From contig NZ_FNCH01000006.1 in assembly GCF_900100705.1 (NCBI RefSeq), positions 124,001-188,000 on the forward strand: 64,000 nucleotides of DNA, in the 5' to 3' direction. The stretch comes from Pedobacter terrae (GTDB lineage: Bacteria; Bacteroidota; Bacteroidia; Sphingobacteriales; Sphingobacteriaceae). Shown here one piece after another: positions 1 through 9,199 of the stretch (the first letter of the stretch is position 1; every line of letters begins with the position of its first letter). A model generated the notes under the pieces. The model did not search any database, was not told the DNA's origin, and saw only the letters and a list, made by a program, of their open reading frames with translations. The position numbers were made by a program, and so were the translations under genes.

Positions 1-845
1 AAGCAAAGTTCTGCTATGGTTCCAGCTCCTGCGCGGCTAATGATTATATCTGCAGCAGCATAAGCCAGATCCATTTTATTTAAAAACTCCAGGATCCGAA
101 CATTGGGGTGATATGCTAAACCCAATCTTTCTATAATCCCTTTATAGTAATACTTGCCTGTTTGCCAGATTACCTGCACATCTTGTGCAAGAATCTCAGG
201 AAGGTGTTTTTCAATTGCCTTGTTCAGTGTTCCCGCACCTAAACTTCCACCGGTAACCATAATGGTCTTTTTTAATGGATCTAGTTTTAAGAGCTCCGCT
301 CCTGCATAGTGCTTGCCTTTAATATCAACCACTTCCTGGCGTACCGGATTTCCTGTTTTCAAGATCCTATCGGCCGGAAAAAACTGGTCCATGTCATCAA
401 AAGCGACACAGATTTTCGAAGCCTTTTTACCTAACCATTTATTGGTTATCCCTGCATAAGAATTCTGTTCCTGAATGAGGTAAGGAATTCCCTTTAAAGA
501 AGCCGCATACAAAAGCGGCCCTGAAGCATAACCACCAACACCAACTACGGCATCGGGCTTAAAATCATTAATAATCTGCATGGCTTTACGCACACTACCG
601 ATAACCTTGAGCGGAAGTGCCAGATTTTTAATAATCGAGCCACGTTGCATCCCGCTAATGTTTAAGCCTATAATTTTATATCCGGCTGCAGGAACTTTTT
701 CCATTTCCATGCGGCCTATTGCACCCACAAACAAGATTTCACAGGTTGGCACCATGCGTTTTAGCGCATTGGCTATGGCTACGGCGGGAAAAATATGCCC
801 ACCGGTGCCACCACCTGATATGATAATTTTTGGGGAATTATTCAT
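1..845 (-). CDS. murG: MurG, UDP-GlcNAc:lipid I GlcNAc transferase (3' part beyond left edge)
   Basis: Adds GlcNAc to lipid I on the inner face of the membrane to make lipid II. About 281 residues from the start codon are present; the C-terminal part lies off the window. The N-terminus carries the glycine-rich loop SGGGTGGHIFPA, then GVGGYASGP, the mid-protein motif VTGGSLGAGTLN and, near the edge, SRAGAGTIAEL, all in the order expected for MurG (GT28). The ATG at 845 gives MNNSPKIIISGGG, the usual distance to the loop. It is the last visible gene of the division cluster and is separated from ftsW by a 226-bp spacer full of repeat sequence, unlike the tight joins elsewhere in the cluster. Confidence 0.96.
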   Translation of the reverse strand, partial: MNNSPKIIISGGGTGGHIFPAVAIANALKRMVPTCEILFVGAIGRMEMEKVPAAGYKIIGLNISGMQRGSIIKNLALPLKVIGSVRKAMQIINDFKPDAVVGVGGYASGPLLYAASLKGIPYLIQEQNSYAGITNKWLGKKASKICVAFDDMDQFFPADRILKTGNPVRQEVVDIKGKHYAGAELLKLDPLKKTIMVTGGSLGAGTLNKAIEKHLPEILAQDVQVIWQTGKYYYKGIIERLGLAYHPNVRILEFLNKMDLAYAAADIIISRAGAGTIAELC

Positions 846-867
846 TTTTATTTTTTATCTATTTTTT

Positions 868-1002
868 ACCACTGAGTGCACTGAGTTCTCACAGAGCGCA
901 CTGAGCTTTTATTCTTTTCTTTTAACCACAAAAAACACTAAGCCAAGCGCTTAAAATATTTCTGCGTGTTCTCGGTGCTTTCCTCCGTGTGCTCTGTGGT
1001 TA
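868..1002. repeat. Degenerate inverted-repeat element in the murG-ftsW spacer
   Basis: The left end reads ACCACTGAGTGCACTGAG and the right end, read on the other strand, AACCACAGAGCACACGGAGG, so the two ends form an imperfect terminal inverted repeat. The interior repeats the words ACTGAG, CACAGAG and AACCACA. This kind of sequence is a dispersed non-coding repeat in many genomes. An open frame crosses it on the plus strand but has no protein-like composition. MITE-like or REP-like nature is inferred. Confidence 0.6.
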
Positions 1003-1032
1003 AACCTTTTTTTTACTTTATTATTTTTAAAT

Positions 1033-1068
1033 AGATTGCTTCGTCATTCTTCCTCGCAATGACGACCA
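1033..1068. repeat. CGTCATTGCGAGG-type palindromic repeat
   Basis: Read on the minus strand this is CGTCATTGCGAGGAAG, then AATGACGAAGCAATCT. CGTCATT (1042-1048) and AATGACG (1058-1064) are inverted copies. The phrase is a widely scattered bacterial intergenic palindrome known from many genomes. It sits only a few bases beyond the ftsW stop codon, where it could act as a transcript-end hairpin. Confidence 0.7.
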
Positions 1069-1071
1069 ATC

Positions 1072-2265
1072 TTAAGCTATTGCAGGTATTTCACCTATTA
1101 TCACTTTATTTTTAACTTTTTCTTTATCCTCTTTTGTTGCTGCATTAGCATTTTCTTCTACATCGCGGCTTACACTCAGAATAATACCGAAAGCCACACT
1201 CGTAAAGATCATTGATGTACCCCCCATGCTTACCAATGGTAACGGAACCCCGGTTACAGGACCTAAACCAACCGCTACTGCCATATTTGCAAAAGCCTGA
1301 ATGGTTAGACTGAAACTCAGCCCGGCCGCCAGCAGCGCGCCGAAAGCCTTGGGTGCCCGCGTTACAATCTTGATACATCGGTATAAAAGCACCAGGTATA
1401 GTATCATAATTACAATTCCTCCCACAGTTCCCCATTCTTCAATAATAATGGCGAAAATAAAATCGGAATACGGGTGTGGTAGGAAATTGCGTTGTGTACT
1501 ATTACCTGGTCCTTTACCAAAAACACCACCAGTAGCCAAGGCAATTTTTGCCTGATCTGCCTGGAAAGTTTTATCTGAATGCTGCATTTCGGGATGCATA
1601 AACGTATTGATACGCGACATGTAGGTTTTTCTCCTTGGCCCCAAAAAGAAAACGAACAACAACAGGACAAAACCGCCTGCACAAACAATCGCGATCTGTT
1701 TAATACTGATCCTACCGATAATTAACAGCAATATACTTACACCAAACAACATTAATGCGGTAGATAAATTGGCCAGTGCGATTAAAACAAATACCACACA
1801 AACCGATCCCATAATTGGTATAAAGGATTCTTTAACGTTTTTAATATTTTCTTGCTTTTTGGTGAGCATCCGCGCTAAAAAAGTAATTAATGCCAATTTT
1901 GCCAAATCGGATGTTTGAAAGGTTAATCCGATAACCGGTATTTTAACCCACCTCGAAGCATCGTTTAAGTTGGTACCAAATATTAAGGTATAAAACAGCA
2001 AAGGAATGGTTACAATCATTAGCACCTTCGAAATACCTGCATAATAGCGGTAATCGAGCAGGTGGGCAATATAAATCATACCGATACCGAGCAATACAAA
2101 AATGAGGTGTTTGGTAAGCAAAAGTTTTTCTACAGCTTCTCCTTTTTTATAGGCCAAAGTACCCGTTGCGCTATACACCGCCATTACAGATATAAGCGAA
2201 AGCAGGATGATGATCAACCAGATCCATCTATCCCCTTTTGTTTTATTAAGTAGCGCCTGCAACAT
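1072..2265 (-). CDS. ftsW: FtsW, septal peptidoglycan glycosyltransferase (SEDS family)
   Basis: Integral membrane SEDS protein of 397 residues, within the usual FtsW size, with about ten hydrophobic segments. SEDS proteins polymerise lipid II glycan strands at the septum together with a class B PBP, here the FtsI at 6685. The C-terminal VTGVPLPLVSMGGTSM block is the family signature (GxPLPxxSxGG). The N-terminal cytoplasmic stretch MLQALLNKTKGDR precedes the first membrane segment. The gene starts 15 bp after murD, so the two are probably translated from one message. FtsW is preferred to RodA because of its place in the division cluster. Confidence 0.95.
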   Translation of the reverse strand: MLQALLNKTKGDRWIWLIIILLSLISVMAVYSATGTLAYKKGEAVEKLLLTKHLIFVLLGIGMIYIAHLLDYRYYAGISKVLMIVTIPLLFYTLIFGTNLNDASRWVKIPVIGLTFQTSDLAKLALITFLARMLTKKQENIKNVKESFIPIMGSVCVVFVLIALANLSTALMLFGVSILLLIIGRISIKQIAIVCAGGFVLLLFVFFLGPRRKTYMSRINTFMHPEMQHSDKTFQADQAKIALATGGVFGKGPGNSTQRNFLPHPYSDFIFAIIIEEWGTVGGIVIMILYLVLLYRCIKIVTRAPKAFGALLAAGLSFSLTIQAFANMAVAVGLGPVTGVPLPLVSMGGTSMIFTSVAFGIILSVSRDVEENANAATKEDKEKVKNKVIIGEIPAIA

Positions 2266-2280
2266 ATATGGAGTCTCCTA

Positions 2281-3669
2281 TTATAATTCTCTAACTGCCG
2301 CTTTAAACTGATTACCGCGGTCTTCGTAATTTTTAAACAAATCAAAACTTGCACATGCAGGCGATAATAATACTGCATCACCACGTTTAGCCAAATGGAA
2401 AGCAATCTGTGCCGCTTCTTCTGCAGAAAATGTATTTACAATAATCTCCACATCATCCTCAAAGGCATCGTGAATACGTTTATTATCTTTACCCAGGCAC
2501 ACAATGGCTTTTACTTTGCTTTTAACCAGATCCTTAAGCATATTATAATCGTTACCTTTATCAACACCGCCCATAATCAGCACAACATCGCTGGTCATAC
2601 TCTCCAAAGCATACCAGGTAGAATTTACGTTGGTGGCTTTACTATCGTTGATAAAATCGATACCCGAAATTTTAGCCACATGCTCTAACCTGTGCTCAAT
2701 ATTCTTGAAATTACCCATGCTCTCGCGAATGGTCTCATTTCTTAATTCTAAAACTTTAGACACAATGCCTGAGGCCATAGAATTGTAAATGTTGTGCTTG
2801 CCTTGTAAGGCTAAATCTGAAATAGACATGGTTAGTTGTTTATTAGGTTCTGTAAGGATATGTAAAGTATTCGCTTCTAAATAGGCACCTCTTTCCACTG
2901 GCTTAACAATAGAAAAAGGATAGGTTTTGGCAAGAGGTTTAGTTATAGCCATGGCTGTCAGGCTTTCTTCATCGTCTGCACAATAAATGAAAACATCATC
3001 TGCCGTCTGGTTTTGAACGATACGCATTTTTGATGCTGCATAATTCTCCAGTTTGTAATCGTATCGATCTAAATGATCGGGTGTAATGTTTAACAGAACG
3101 GCAATGTCTGCCTTAAACTGAAACATATCATCGAGCATAAAACTTGAGATTTCCAGCACATAATATTCATAATCTTCTGTAGCCACCTGTGCAGCAAAAC
3201 TCTGCCCAACGTTACCGGCCAAACCTACATTTAAACCCGCATTTTTTAAGATATGATAGGTTAATAAGCTTGTTGTTGATTTACCGTTGGAGCCTGTAAT
3301 ACAAATGGTTTTGGCGTTGGTGTATCGTTTGGCAAACTCAATTTCCGAAATTACGGGAGTACCTTGAGCGGCCAGTTTCTTAACAATTGGCGCTGTTGGC
3401 GGAATACCCGGACTTTTAATTACCTCCGTTGCATTCAGAATTAATTCTTCGGTATGCTTTTCGGATTCGAAGGGTACGCCAAGCTTTTCTAATGCAGCTT
3501 TATACTGATCAGCAATTAATCCATAATCTGAAACAAATACTTCGAAACCTTTGGCTTGTGCCAGCTTTGCTGCACCTACACCACTTTCGCCGGCACCAAG
3601 AATAACCACACGGCCCTGCCCGGTCATTGCTGACTTAGAATTGCTAGATGTGATATTATTTGTGCTCAT
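2281..3669 (-). CDS. murD: MurD, UDP-MurNAc-L-Ala:D-Glu ligase
   Basis: Cytoplasmic Mur ligase that adds D-glutamate to UDP-MurNAc-L-Ala. It is 462 residues long, normal for the family. The N-terminal Rossmann-like part has VVILGAGESGVGAAKLA, the central ATPase domain has the P-loop ITGSNGKSTTSLL, and the C-terminal domain carries NDSKATNVNSTW. The start MSTNNITSSN gives a short polar extension before the conserved GQGRVVILGAGESG block. A later start at Met15 (SAMTGQGR) cannot be excluded. Upstream lies a phrase-repeat spacer. Confidence 0.96.
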   Translation of the reverse strand: MSTNNITSSNSKSAMTGQGRVVILGAGESGVGAAKLAQAKGFEVFVSDYGLIADQYKAALEKLGVPFESEKHTEELILNATEVIKSPGIPPTAPIVKKLAAQGTPVISEIEFAKRYTNAKTICITGSNGKSTTSLLTYHILKNAGLNVGLAGNVGQSFAAQVATEDYEYYVLEISSFMLDDMFQFKADIAVLLNITPDHLDRYDYKLENYAASKMRIVQNQTADDVFIYCADDEESLTAMAITKPLAKTYPFSIVKPVERGAYLEANTLHILTEPNKQLTMSISDLALQGKHNIYNSMASGIVSKVLELRNETIRESMGNFKNIEHRLEHVAKISGIDFINDSKATNVNSTWYALESMTSDVVLIMGGVDKGNDYNMLKDLVKSKVKAIVCLGKDNKRIHDAFEDDVEIIVNTFSAEEAAQIAFHLAKRGDAVLLSPACASFDLFKNYEDRGNQFKAAVREL

Positions 3670-3680
3670 TTTATTTTTTT

Positions 3681-3712
3681 AGTATCAGGTGGTGAGTATC
3701 AAGTATCAAGAC
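3681..3712. repeat. AGTATCA phrase repeat, copy 1
   Basis: The spacer between mraY and murD holds AGTATCAGGT followed by AGTATCAAGTATCAAGAC. The same wording recurs at 6624-6654 between ftsI and murE. Both copies are followed further on by CTACCTT-containing sequence. Nothing protein-like is encoded. It appears to be a modular intergenic repeat. Confidence 0.6.
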
Positions 3713-3816
3713 AGGAATACCATCACTTTTTATTTTTATTTATTATTCTATTTTTTTCTTCAGTATTTCGGCATTTGGCCATTAAACCTTCAGCCTGCGA
3801 ACCCTCTACCTTCAAC

Positions 3817-5064
3817 TTACCTCAATTTCAATGTTACTATAGTCATAATCGCTAGCATAATTCCGATAATCCAGAAGCGGGTAACAATTTTAGCTTCGTG
3901 ATATCCTTTTTTCTGGTAGTGGTGGTGCAAGGGCGACATCAGGAAGATCCTGCGCCCTTCTCCAAATTTCTTCTTGGTATATTTGAAGTAAGAAACCTGC
4001 ATAATCACCGACACCAGTTCTACCAGGAAGATTCCACATAAAATCGGAATCAACAGCTCTTTGCGAATCATGATGGCAAATGAGGCAATGATTCCCCCAA
4101 TAGCCAAACTTCCGGTATCACCCATAAAAATCTGTGCTGGGTAAGAGTTGTACCAAAGAAAACCTACACACGCACCAACAAAGGATCCGGCAAAAATCAT
4201 CAGCTCGGCAGAGTTTGGGATATACATAATATTGAGGTAATCGGCCATAATGGTATTACCCGATACATAAGCCAAAATACCGAGAGTGATCCCTATTACT
4301 GCCGAAGTTCCGGTAGCTAGACCATCAATCCCATCGGTAATGTTTGCCCCGTTCGATACCGCTGTAATGATAAACACCGTTACAATCAGGAAGATGAAAA
4401 ATGCATATTTCTGGTAATCAGCCCCCAAAAACTTCAATACCTTTGCATAATCGAACTCATTGTTCTTATAAAAAGGTATATTGGTTTTAGTCGATTTTAC
4501 ATCTTGTGTATAATAAAAGGTTTCTCCTTTCTGGCGCAATACCATCGGAACTGTAGAAGTGCTTTTAACATTATCCTGCACGGTTTCTCTTACCACAATA
4601 TTGGGATGAAAATACATGGTGGTGCCGACAATTAAGCCCAAACCAACCTGACCGACAACTTTGAAACGACCTGCTAAACCTTCCTTATTTTTTTTGAATA
4701 CTTTAATATAATCATCCAAAAACCCGATTGCCCCCATCCAGATGGTCGTAATAATCATCAGGATGACGTAGATATTGGAAATATTGGCAAACAACAAGGT
4801 AGGGATAAGAATACCCAGTAAAATAATGATACCACCCATTGTTGGCGTACCTTGTTTTTGCATCTGGCCTTCTAAACCCAAATTCCTTACGGTTTCTCCA
4901 ACCTGTTTTTGATGTAAATAATCAATTAACCTACGACCGTAGACGGTGGTGATGACCAAAGAAAGAATAATGGAGATGGATGCACGGAAAGTGATGTACT
5001 GAAACAACCTTAACCCAGGTATATCATAATGCTTATGCAGGTATTCGAATAATAAATATAACAT
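3817..5064 (-). CDS. mraY: MraY, phospho-MurNAc-pentapeptide transferase
   Basis: Transfers phospho-MurNAc-pentapeptide to undecaprenyl phosphate to make lipid I. Catalytic motifs are present: FLDDYIKVF (about residues 115-123), [23 protein letters not shown] and [11 protein letters not shown] near the C-terminus. The protein has 415 residues against about 360 in E. coli. The excess lies mainly between residues 155 and 215, a polar segment ([11 protein letters not shown]... onward) between membrane helices, which is a known Bacteroidota-type enlargement. Start ATG at 5064 overlaps the murE stop as TAATG, indicating translational coupling. Confidence 0.96.
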   Translation of the reverse strand: MLYLLFEYLHKHYDIPGLRLFQYITFRASISIILSLVITTVYGRRLIDYLHQKQVGETVRNLGLEGQMQKQGTPTMGGIIILLGILIPTLLFANISNIYVILMIITTIWMGAIGFLDDYIKVFKKNKEGLAGRFKVVGQVGLGLIVGTTMYFHPNIVVRETVQDNVKSTSTVPMVLRQKGETFYYTQDVKSTKTNIPFYKNNEFDYAKVLKFLGADYQKYAFFIFLIVTVFIITAVSNGANITDGIDGLATGTSAVIGITLGILAYVSGNTIMADYLNIMYIPNSAELMIFAGSFVGACVGFLWYNSYPAQIFMGDTGSLAIGGIIASFAIMIRKELLIPILCGIFLVELVSVIMQVSYFKYTKKKFGEGRRIFLMSPLHHHYQKKGYHEAKIVTRFWIIGIMLAIMTIVTLKLR

Positions 5065-6521
5065 TAGCTGATTGGTTTTAATTGTTCAAGTAAAATCTCT
5101 TTATCATCAAAATGGTTCCTTACGCCATTAATCTCCTGGTATTTTTCATGTCCTTTACCCGCTACAAGAATAATATCTCCTGGTTGCGCTAAATGAAAGG
5201 CCGTTTTTATAGCTTCTTTTCTGTCTAAAATGGATAATGTTTTACGCTTATTTGTGGGCGAAACGCCGGCTTCCATATCGTTAATGATGGTTTGGGCATC
5301 TTCTGTACGTGGATTATCGGAAGTTAGGATCACCTTGTCGCTCCAATCGCAGGCTACCTGCGCCATAATTGGACGCTTGGTTTTGTCGCGGTCTCCACCA
5401 CAGCCAATTACGGTAATTACCTGCTCGGTTCCTTTGCGGATATTGGCAATGGTACTTAATACATTCTGAACAGCATCCGGCGTATGCGCATAATCTACAA
5501 TACCAATAATCTTATCAGCAGAAGTGATGTAATCAAACCTTCCTTCAGCACCTGATAAGCGGCTCAGCATCGTCAGCACCTTTAATTTATCCTGCTCCAA
5601 TAAAATTGCAGTTCCATAAACAGCCAATAAGTTATAGGCATTAAAAGAGCCTACCAACTTAAAGTAAACATCCTCATTATCGATATCTAAGTGCAAGCCA
5701 CTAAACTGGTTTTCAATAATTTTCGCTTTGAAATCGGCGAGTTGTTTAAGGGCATAGCTCTTTTTATGTGCCTTGGTATTCTGCAACATCACCATGCCGT
5801 TTTTATCGTCGATATTGGTCAGTGCAAATGCCGTTTTAGGCAACATATCAAAAAATGCCTTTTTGGCTTTCAGATAAGCATCAAAAGTTTTATGAAAATC
5901 TAAATGGTCATGCGTTAAATTCGAAAACACTCCACCCGAGAAAGCTAAGCCTTCAATCCGGTGTTGTGCTACTGCATGCGAACTCACTTCCATGAAACAA
6001 TAATCACAACCTGCATTTACCATATCCCTTAAAAGTTGATTTAAGGCAATTGGGTTCGGTGTAGTATGTGTAGCAGGTACAACAGTATCATGAATATAAT
6101 TCTCTACGGTTGATAAAAGACCTGTTTTATAACCTAAATCTTTAAATAATTTAAAAAGAATGGTCGCGATGGTGGTCTTTCCGTTTGTTCCGGTAATACC
6201 GATCAGTTTTAAATCTGCTGATGGATTTCCAAAATAATTACCGGCCATGATCCCTAAAGCCACCGAAGTATTTTCTACTTTAACATAGGTTACGATATAA
6301 TCATCAATCTCTGGCAGGTTCTCACACACAATTACCCCTGCGCCTTGCTGAACGGTCTGCTCAATAAACTGATGCCCGTCAGCCAAAGTACCCACTATCG
6401 CAAAAAAGATATCATCTTTACCTACCTTACGCGAATCGAAATTCAGGCCATTGATTTGCCTATCGGTTTTACCAACCAATTCTTTAATCGTTACGCCGTA
6501 AAGTAAATCTTGTAATTGCAT
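5064..6521 (-). CDS. murE: MurE, UDP-MurNAc-tripeptide ligase, probably meso-DAP adding
   Basis: Mur ligase of 485 residues adding the third residue of the stem peptide. The central domain has the P-loop [15 protein letters not shown], and the C-terminal domain has [15 protein letters not shown] is the motif associated with meso-diaminopimelate rather than lysine specificity, so the organism's peptidoglycan is predicted to be of DAP type. The gene overlaps mraY by one base. Upstream, a 163-bp spacer with phrase repeats separates it from ftsI. Confidence 0.96.
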   Translation of the reverse strand: MQLQDLLYGVTIKELVGKTDRQINGLNFDSRKVGKDDIFFAIVGTLADGHQFIEQTVQQGAGVIVCENLPEIDDYIVTYVKVENTSVALGIMAGNYFGNPSADLKLIGITGTNGKTTIATILFKLFKDLGYKTGLLSTVENYIHDTVVPATHTTPNPIALNQLLRDMVNAGCDYCFMEVSSHAVAQHRIEGLAFSGGVFSNLTHDHLDFHKTFDAYLKAKKAFFDMLPKTAFALTNIDDKNGMVMLQNTKAHKKSYALKQLADFKAKIIENQFSGLHLDIDNEDVYFKLVGSFNAYNLLAVYGTAILLEQDKLKVLTMLSRLSGAEGRFDYITSADKIIGIVDYAHTPDAVQNVLSTIANIRKGTEQVITVIGCGGDRDKTKRPIMAQVACDWSDKVILTSDNPRTEDAQTIINDMEAGVSPTNKRKTLSILDRKEAIKTAFHLAQPGDIILVAGKGHEKYQEINGVRNHFDDKEILLEQLKPIS

Positions 6522-6623
6522 TCCTTTTAATTATTGAATGATTGAATTAGAGCATGATAGAATGCGGCTAAAGCCTGTAACATTTATCATTCAAATTCTC
6601 TCATTTATCATTTATTTATTTTT

Positions 6624-6654
6624 AGTATCAGGTATTTAGAATCAAGTATCAAGA
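6624..6654. repeat. AGTATCA phrase repeat, copy 2
   Basis: AGTATCAGGT, then ATCAAGTATCAAGACC, preceded by a T-rich run and followed by TTAAACCCTACTCCC and CTACCTT words. It matches the copy at 3681-3712 in wording and order. It lies between ftsI and murE and is not coding. Confidence 0.6.
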
Positions 6655-6684
6655 CCTTAAACCCTACTCCCAAAACCTTCTACC

Positions 6685-8787
6685 TTAATTCAACTCTATC
6701 TGTACACCTAATCCTTTGCCCACTTTTGTACCAGCAGCTATAGACTGACTGATTACTTTGCCAGATCCTAAAACTTTTGTTTTTAAACCAGCATTACCTA
6801 AAAGATATAAGGCATCTTTCAGCCCCATCCCTGCAACATTCGGCATTACACCTTTGCGCTCGTTATTTTCCTGAAAAATTGTTCCCGCACTGGTATCTAT
6901 AATATTGTAATACTCGGATTTAGAAGCGAAAAGCGGTTTGAATCCAAGTGCTTTATATACTTTCTGAGTTGCTTTACTCTGTCCGGCTTTTGTTGGCGGC
7001 GTTCCGGTGTTACCAACCAAACGCGTAGGCACATCATTATACATCTGCATGTCGCTGGCGTAAATCCGGTCAGAAATTTCCCTAAACACCGGCCCCGAAA
7101 CCGTAGCGCCATAATAAGCGCCCTTTGGATCGTTAATTACTACGATCAAGGAATACTTAGGCTTATCAGCCGGAAAATACCCTACAAAAGAAGCCTGATA
7201 TTGCTTATTAGCTTTATAGCCTTTGTTCGCATCAGCCACCTGGGCGGTACCCGTTTTACCAGCAATCGGATATAATGGATTATAAACCACCTGCTTTCCA
7301 CTACCTTCTGTTACCACTCCTTCAAGCATTTTCTTAATTTTACTCAGCGTAACATCCGAACAGATTTTATCATTAATCACCCTTGCTTTGAACTGCTCGA
7401 TCGGGTTGCCTAACCGTCTGATCTCTTTTACGAAAATCGGCTGCACCATCTTGCCATTATTAGCTACTGCATTATACAGGGTCAGCATTTTTAATGGCGT
7501 TAGCTGCATTTCATAACCATAAGCCATTTGAGGAAGGGTCATGTTTTTGTTCCAGCTTTTGTTTGTTTTAGGATTTTTAACCACTGGCATTGCCTCACCA
7601 GGAATCTGTAGATCCATTTTTTTATTCAGATGCCAATCATACAAGTGATCGGTAAATTTTATCGGATCGCCACCATAATGCATATTGATCAGCTTTGCAA
7701 TTGCAGCATTGGAAGACGTTTCAAAGGCTTTTTTTGCGGTAACCGTTTCAATTTTTGGATGTGAATCTGTGATCAATTTTCCTGGAATCTGGTAATAACC
7801 AGTTCCGATCATCGTATTGGTATCGATCAGTTTATCTTCTAAAAGCGCCATATAAGAAGCCAGTTTAAAAGTTGAACCCGGATCCTGATTACCGGCGATA
7901 GCATAATTAAACTTTTCTTTATATACCCCTTCTTCTACCTTAGAGAAATTGGCTACTGCACGGATTTCGCCGGTTGCAACCTCCATCAATATCACAGTAC
8001 CGTGATCGGCTTGCGATTTGATCAGCTGCTTTTCTAGCGCGCTCTGCGCCAGATCCTGCATATTTACATCAATAGTCGAGATAATATCAGCACCATCTTT
8101 TGGCGCAACCTCTGCTTCTTCATTCACCGGAATATAAACCCCGCCGGCAATGCGCTGCATAAGTCTTTTTCCGGTTTCGCCATTGATATATTCTTTATAA
8201 GCACCTTCTAAACCTACCCCGTTTGCCACATTTTCGTTTTTATAACCGATGGTACGGGCAGCCAAAGCCTGAAAAGGAAGAATCCTTTTATTTTGTTGCA
8301 CAGCGATTAAACCACCACTGAACTTACCAATATTATAAAGCGGAAAAGTTCTGATCGTTTTAAGATCAGCATAACCTACTTTACGGTGAATTAATAAATA
8401 ACGTGCGCTATCCTGGCGACCTTTACGCAAGTAACGGGCATATTCTTTAGCGGTTTTATCCTGAAAAATCTGCGATAATTTATATCCCAGCGAATCTACT
8501 TTTTCATTAAACACCTTATCATCTGCAATACCGCCGGCGAACATATCCATACGCAGCTCGTACTCTGGTATAGATGTAGCCAGCAAACTACCATCGTTAG
8601 AATAAATATTCCCACGGGTAGCTTCCACATTTACATAACGCGTAGAAAGACTATCTGCCATAGCTTTCCATTTTTTTCCTTGTACAAACTGCACCTGACC
8701 GAGGCGTAAAAACACCGCGAAAGCAAAAAGCACAATTAAGCCAAATGCCAGATATACACGAAGCAAGATGTTTGCTCTAATATTCAT
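6685..8787 (-). CDS. ftsI: FtsI-like class B penicillin-binding protein with PASTA domain
   Basis: Septal transpeptidase that cross-links peptidoglycan with FtsW. One N-terminal membrane anchor (residues about 8-28) precedes the PBP dimerisation domain. The transpeptidase domain has the SxxK nucleophile motif in GSTFKLA, the SxN motif in TSSNAAIAKL and the KTGTAQ motif. A single PASTA domain forms the C-terminus, starting near GVMPNVAGMGLKDAL. The ATG at 8787 is chosen (MNIRANILLRVYLAFG) over an in-frame TTG at 8799. It overlaps the end of the ftsL-like gene by 11 bp. Length is about 700 residues. Confidence 0.95.
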   Translation of the reverse strand: MNIRANILLRVYLAFGLIVLFAFAVFLRLGQVQFVQGKKWKAMADSLSTRYVNVEATRGNIYSNDGSLLATSIPEYELRMDMFAGGIADDKVFNEKVDSLGYKLSQIFQDKTAKEYARYLRKGRQDSARYLLIHRKVGYADLKTIRTFPLYNIGKFSGGLIAVQQNKRILPFQALAARTIGYKNENVANGVGLEGAYKEYINGETGKRLMQRIAGGVYIPVNEEAEVAPKDGADIISTIDVNMQDLAQSALEKQLIKSQADHGTVILMEVATGEIRAVANFSKVEEGVYKEKFNYAIAGNQDPGSTFKLASYMALLEDKLIDTNTMIGTGYYQIPGKLITDSHPKIETVTAKKAFETSSNAAIAKLINMHYGGDPIKFTDHLYDWHLNKKMDLQIPGEAMPVVKNPKTNKSWNKNMTLPQMAYGYEMQLTPLKMLTLYNAVANNGKMVQPIFVKEIRRLGNPIEQFKARVINDKICSDVTLSKIKKMLEGVVTEGSGKQVVYNPLYPIAGKTGTAQVADANKGYKANKQYQASFVGYFPADKPKYSLIVVINDPKGAYYGATVSGPVFREISDRIYASDMQMYNDVPTRLVGNTGTPPTKAGQSKATQKVYKALGFKPLFASKSEYYNIIDTSAGTIFQENNERKGVMPNVAGMGLKDALYLLGNAGLKTKVLGSGKVISQSIAAGTKVGKGLGVQIELN

Positions 8788-9199
8788 CGCTTTTAACAAT
8801 TATTTTTTTTGGTGGTTCAATCAGTTCTTTTATTCCAAGGGTATCAACCTTTTTAGCAACCTCCGTCAATTTACTCTTGAACATCAGGTCGGCTTTAAGG
8901 GACTTATACTCCCATCTTAATTCTTTTACTTCTTTATTTAATTTATCAATACGGCGTACATTGTTTACAGCAAAATGGCTATTGGCGATATAAATCATCC
9001 CTAAAAAAGCCAGGAAGCACAAATAAGGCAAAGCATCGGTTGCCGCCTCTTTACTTACCAACCCATCATTAAAAAGCTTACTAATGAAGGAGTTACTATC
9101 CATTTTCTCTTCAGCAGTTTTTGGCCTTTTGGGCGCAGCTTTTAACTCTGGCTCAGGTCCAACTTCCTCCTCTTCTATCTCCTCCCTAAACCTGTTCAT
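8777..9199 (-). CDS. ftsL: FtsL-like cell division protein
   Basis: Small bitopic division protein of 140 residues in the position expected for FtsL between rsmH and ftsI. The N-terminal cytoplasmic part is strongly acidic then basic (EEIEEEEVGPEPE, then KRPKTAEEK). A single membrane segment lies around residues 58-75 (LPYLCFLAFLGMIYIANS), followed by a heptad-like charged helix (RIDKLNKEVKELRWEYKSLK), the likely coiled coil that pairs with a DivIC/FtsB partner. It overlaps rsmH by 4 bp and ftsI by 11 bp. The assignment rests on topology and synteny, since FtsL sequence is poorly conserved. Confidence 0.85.
   Translation of the reverse strand: MNRFREEIEEEEVGPEPELKAAPKRPKTAEEKMDSNSFISKLFNDGLVSKEAATDALPYLCFLAFLGMIYIANSHFAVNNVRRIDKLNKEVKELRWEYKSLKADLMFKSKLTEVAKKVDTLGIKELIEPPKKIIVKSDEY

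Noticed and set aside
580..954. Open frame of 124 codons on the plus strand overlapping murG
   Set aside because: It is antisense to the conserved murG sequence and its end runs through dispersed repeat DNA; the composition is not protein-like.
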